A DNA stretch of 64,000 nt from assembly GCA_029255685.2 (NCBI GenBank), contig CM055318.2:70279136-70343135 (forward strand), in the 5' to 3' direction. A program made the translations under genes and the position numbers. The notes below the pieces were generated by a model. The model saw nothing but the letters and a program-made list of their open reading frames with translations, made no database searches and was not told the origin of the DNA. Every line of letters begins with the position of its first letter. Within the stretch, counting starts at the first letter, position 1. Source of the DNA: Silene conica. Its lineage: Eukaryota > Streptophyta > Magnoliopsida > Caryophyllales > Caryophyllaceae. This document shows positions 60,939-64,000 of the stretch, one piece after another.

Positions 60939-61630
60939 TATAACTTAATACGGAGTATATTGAGATGTAGTATAATCATGTTAAAGATGTATTGGTAAAG
61001 AAATTTATGGTCTGATTTTTACAATTTTTCAACCAATATATTTTTGTAGAAATTGAATTCAAAGGCTCCCCTTGTAAATTGAAAAGGTCAATTATTTTAG
61101 AACTAACTTTTGAATCCCCACAAGTAATTCATTTTCGTTGTACCGTAATAAATATGTCCGTTACAAGGAAGACTAGACTCGTTGAATCGGAAGAAGAAAA
61201 GTAAATGGTGGCCATAGAGATTCAATTAAACAGTGGCCCTTGTTGTCTATAAGTCTGACAATATTCTCTGCACTTTCAACAGTATATTTTCAGTACACAT
61301 ATCATGGTAGACAGTAGACTGTAGAGTGAGAAACACAACGAAACACACAATCAAATGAAACAATCACATTGACTGCTTCCTTTCTTTATTTTTTTCTATA
61401 AATTTACTAAACTAAACTAAACTCTCTTGGGTTTATCATCAAATTTTTAACCTAATCATGATTTCCAACAGCAATAAAGTAGTTTCAACTCCTTGTTGTT
61501 TGCTAACAACATTAACTACATTTCACGAGAATTAAACGGACAATTATAAAGTTTTTTTTTAAAAATAAAGTTAAAAAAGAGAAAATGTACTTACAAATGT
61601 GGTTTAAATGCTTATTATTACTCTAACAGT
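60939..61630. other. Intergenic region upstream of the last gene
   Basis: AT-rich, nothing recognised. A short duplicate of CATTTTC/CAAGTAATTC-type sequence is not informative. Confidence 0.4.
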
Positions 61631-62696
61631 AACACCCACCAAAGTTTCACATTCATTTTGGGTTTTATTTCTCTCTCTTCTCTCTAGGGTTTTGTTGATT
61701 TTTTCTGGGTTCTTCAGTCTTTGAACTTTTATGCTGCATTTGCTTCAGTTATGCATTAATTCAGATGGGTTTTGGGATGCATTTTCTGGGTTAATTTTAC
61801 CATGTTTATGTAAGTTGTGATTATTTTGCCTTGGGTTTTTAGTTTTGGTTGTGTTTATTTAGTTTTGGTAATGTTTTATTTGATTTTTGTTGGTGTTTAT
61901 GTGATTTTTTGGTTCAAAAGTGGGGTTTTAGTAAGTAGGATCATTGTTTGGGGTGTTATTATTGATGGGTTTGGTAAAAGATGAGATCTTTGAAGTAGAA
62001 ATACTTGTATAAGACGGCATTATACTAGTTTATTGTAAAACGGGTTTTTGGTAACTAGTATTCTTATGATTTGGATCCATTTTACCCAATCTGTTCTGTA
62101 AAACCGTTTCACATAAAACTAATAGTCTCTGAAGTCATGTTATGATTTATTGGTTCTAAATTAGTTTGCTGATCACACATTGTCAATTACATTAGTCTTC
62201 TATGTGACAAACAGTACTACAAGTCTTAATCTCTGATATGATCATGTTTTCTTGTGATTTGGATCCGTTTTACACAATCTGTGTAAAACCGCTTTACATG
62301 AAATTAATTTTTAAGCTCTATATGATCATTTTTATGTAAGTTGTGATTATTCTTGTATCCCTTTTTTGTCTGTTGTTTACTCTCTTTTTTTGATCCCTTA
62401 TGATGGTTTATTAGCATGTTTAAAACATGTTTATATGATGAAAATTTGAAACTTTATTTGGGGAATCTATTGCAGGAAGCATGCATTGAAGCGCATAAGT
62501 AGGTTTAGCTCTTTAGCTTCAACTGAAAGCTGATGTACATTGGACAAGCTGCAAGCTTAATTACTTATTGGTGGAGAAAGTTCGCGTGTTAGATGTGGTA
62601 TTTACTAATCGGAGAGGCATTAATACTGCATCCATCCCGAGTTTAATGTAATTAGTTGGTCTGAGATCATTTGAACCTATAATTGTATCATAGGTG
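61631..62696 (+). promoter_or_regulatory. Probable 5' leader with intron of the last gene
   Basis: CT-rich sequence (TTTCTCTCTCTTCTCTCTAG, 61668-61687) resembles a plant 5' leader. A probable leader intron ends at ATTGCAG (62470-62476). The following leader exon holds several upstream ATGs, including a 19-codon ORF at 62533-62592. The exon boundaries are inferred from splice signals. Confidence 0.5.
62533..62592 (+). promoter_or_regulatory. Upstream ORF of 19 codons in the leader of the last gene
   Basis: ATG at 62533 to TAG at 62590-62592 encodes MYIGQAASLITYWWRKFAC. It is an amphipathic peptide with two adjacent Trp, followed 104 bases later by the main ATG in another frame. Such uORFs can repress translation, and some plant ones have conserved peptides; conservation here is untested. 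Confidence 0.5.
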
Positions 62697-63114
62697 ATGG
62701 ATTTCCTTAAATTAAAAAAGTTCAGGAAAGTGCGAAAACCAAAGGCTGAAACTGATTTGGACGAGGAGGAGCAGGCCCCTCATCCACAGGAACCCGACAC
62801 TGAGACCGATAATGGGAATGGTAAAACTGTTGCTGCTGATGCTCCTGCTGATGACGATGACGACGATGATTTTATCACAAATGAAGTGAAAAGGAGGTTG
62901 AAGGAATTGAGGAGAAATAGCTTTATGGTGTTGATACCTGAAGAATCAGGGGAAGAAGAGGAAGAGGAGGAAGGTGAGACGAGCTCAAGTGAGGGGAGAG
63001 ACATGGGATCGCAGGTTGAGCATTTGTATTGTGATTTTGAATCCATATATGAGAAGTACTGTGAGAGGATGCTCTTTTTCGACAGAATCAGTGCTCAGCA
63101 GCTCAATGAGGCTG
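62697..63114 (+). CDS. First coding exon of a DUF1666-like plant protein (partial)
   Basis: The exon encodes 139 residues plus one base and ends at a GT donor (63115); the rest lies beyond the window. It begins MDFLKLKKFRKVRKPK (basic), then an acidic stretch (DEEEQ, DDDDDDD), then FITNEVKRRLKELRRNSFMV, LIPEESGEEEEEEEGETSSS, and FESIYEKYCERMLFFDRISA before QQLNEAG. From memory this N-terminal order resembles uncharacterised plant proteins that carry DUF1666 further downstream, but that domain is not in the window. The ATG at 62697 is chosen because the preceding in-frame codon is GTG and the leader has stops. Function unknown. Confidence 0.7.
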
Positions 63115-64000
63115 GTATGTTGTGCTTCATCGTTCTTTGCCCACGATTTTCTCTCCTGTTTTTATTGCTTTGGACTCTTCTACTCAGCATACTGTGATAG
63201 CCTTCCTCTTGGCTTTGCAAACTATGTTTATTGAATAGTGTTAAGTTTGACACGTGAAATATTACAACGGTGCACCCTAGTAACTCAGAGACTCCCGCTT
63301 ATGTTGAGGTGGATAGGATGTACATAATAACCCTTTATCCCAATCATTTATTTACCTTTCTAAATTCTTCGTGAGGGGTATCTTAATTAAAGCGATCAAA
63401 TGGTTGGGACGGACGGAGTACTTACTATGAAAGTAGTTATATGAGTAATGTGATGGCTATTGGAATTTCATATGCAATTAATAGATAACTCTTCAAGAGA
63501 TAGTGACTTCTAAGTACACTTGGATGATGAAGACCTTAGGGACCATTCTTTTGTTTTGTTTTATAGTGAAGAATGTATGTTAGACACTCACTTAGACCAT
63601 TTTTTGGTTAGAAAAATCCAAATTAATACACTCCTAATTTTTAGATTGTGGTGCTTCAAGTCAATATTTTTCTGACAACAAAAGTTCACCTTCATTTACT
63701 GATTTATTTGGCTTTTGAATCAAAGCTGTTAGGTAAAAAGAAAATGTCCGTGCCTAGTATGTGACAAGTGTATGAAATGGTGAGATTAAAGGCAATAACT
63801 TGGGTAAACGGAGTAACGGACTTATAGTAGGAATGTTCGAACATCAAAGTTTCGTGGTGAGCTTTTAAATTCCAACTCAAAATCACTCTTCTAAACTTTC
63901 AAAACTATCAGGTCTCACTGTAGAACGGTCTCACCCATAATTTGTTCTTAATAATAAAGAACGTGTGCTCAATGTTTGTATTACCCTCTTGCTTCTGGAT
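63115..64000 (+). other. Start of the first coding intron of the last gene, with a Stowaway remnant
   Basis: The intron begins GTATGT and runs to the window edge. Near 63336-63421, TCCCAATCATTTATTTACC and the inverted GGTTGGGACGGACGGAGTA look like a Stowaway MITE missing most of its left end. Nothing else is recognised. Confidence 0.5.

Noticed and set aside
63015..63234. ORF overlapping the end of the last exon in another frame
   Set aside because: It shadows the real exon and runs into the intron.
1..64000. tRNA, rRNA or other structural RNA genes
   Set aside because: None could be recognised by eye; cloverleaf boxes or rRNA landmarks were not seen, though a covariance-model scan was not possible.

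Overview
The window is nuclear DNA of a flowering plant, most likely a eudicot. It holds intron-rich genes with GT-AG junctions, a plastid-type malonyl-CoA:ACP transacylase, a plant Mediator subunit 8, and plant lineages of copia, gypsy, CACTA, Helitron, Stowaway, Tourist and Mutator-like elements. I cannot name the species from sequence alone.

Layout. Positions 1-30159 are a nest of transposons with no host gene. A CACTA element (CACTA-2, right end at 30159) carries a broken Transposase_24 gene. Next to it lies a + strand copia-type element (copia A). Its 3' LTR starts at 9012 and is split into three pieces by two later insertions: element D (9566-16298) and a 9.7-kb coding-free gypsy-type element (16559-26260). 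Both insertions have perfect 5-bp target duplications (AATAC and CCTAA). The 3' spacer of copia A was also hit by a second CACTA element (CACTA-1, right end at 7719), which was itself hit by a minus-strand copia-type element (copia B, LTR 2789-4049).

Positions 30160-50553 are the gene-rich part: a Helitron, then MED8 (11 coding exons), MCAT (10 coding exons) and a FAM32A-like gene, all on the + strand. Positions 50554-62450 are intergenic, with nested MITEs, a second Helitron and a decayed copia element on the minus strand. The window ends in the first coding exon of a gene resembling the plant DUF1666 family, preceded by an upstream ORF of 19 codons.

The genes do not form one pathway. MED8 and FAM32A are nuclear (transcription, and splicing or RNA-linked roles). 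MCAT supplies malonyl-ACP for plastid fatty-acid synthesis.

The least expected signal is in non-coding transposon DNA. Element D contains about 30 short hairpins in 1.3 kb, and others elsewhere. Each has a different stem but nearly the same 5-nt loop (ACNNA). The LTR of the gypsy-type element holds a 12-copy interspersed repeat whose variable flanks are often complementary to each other, plus five GC-rich palindromes. In both cases sequence has changed while base pairing has been kept, which I cannot match to a described element class.
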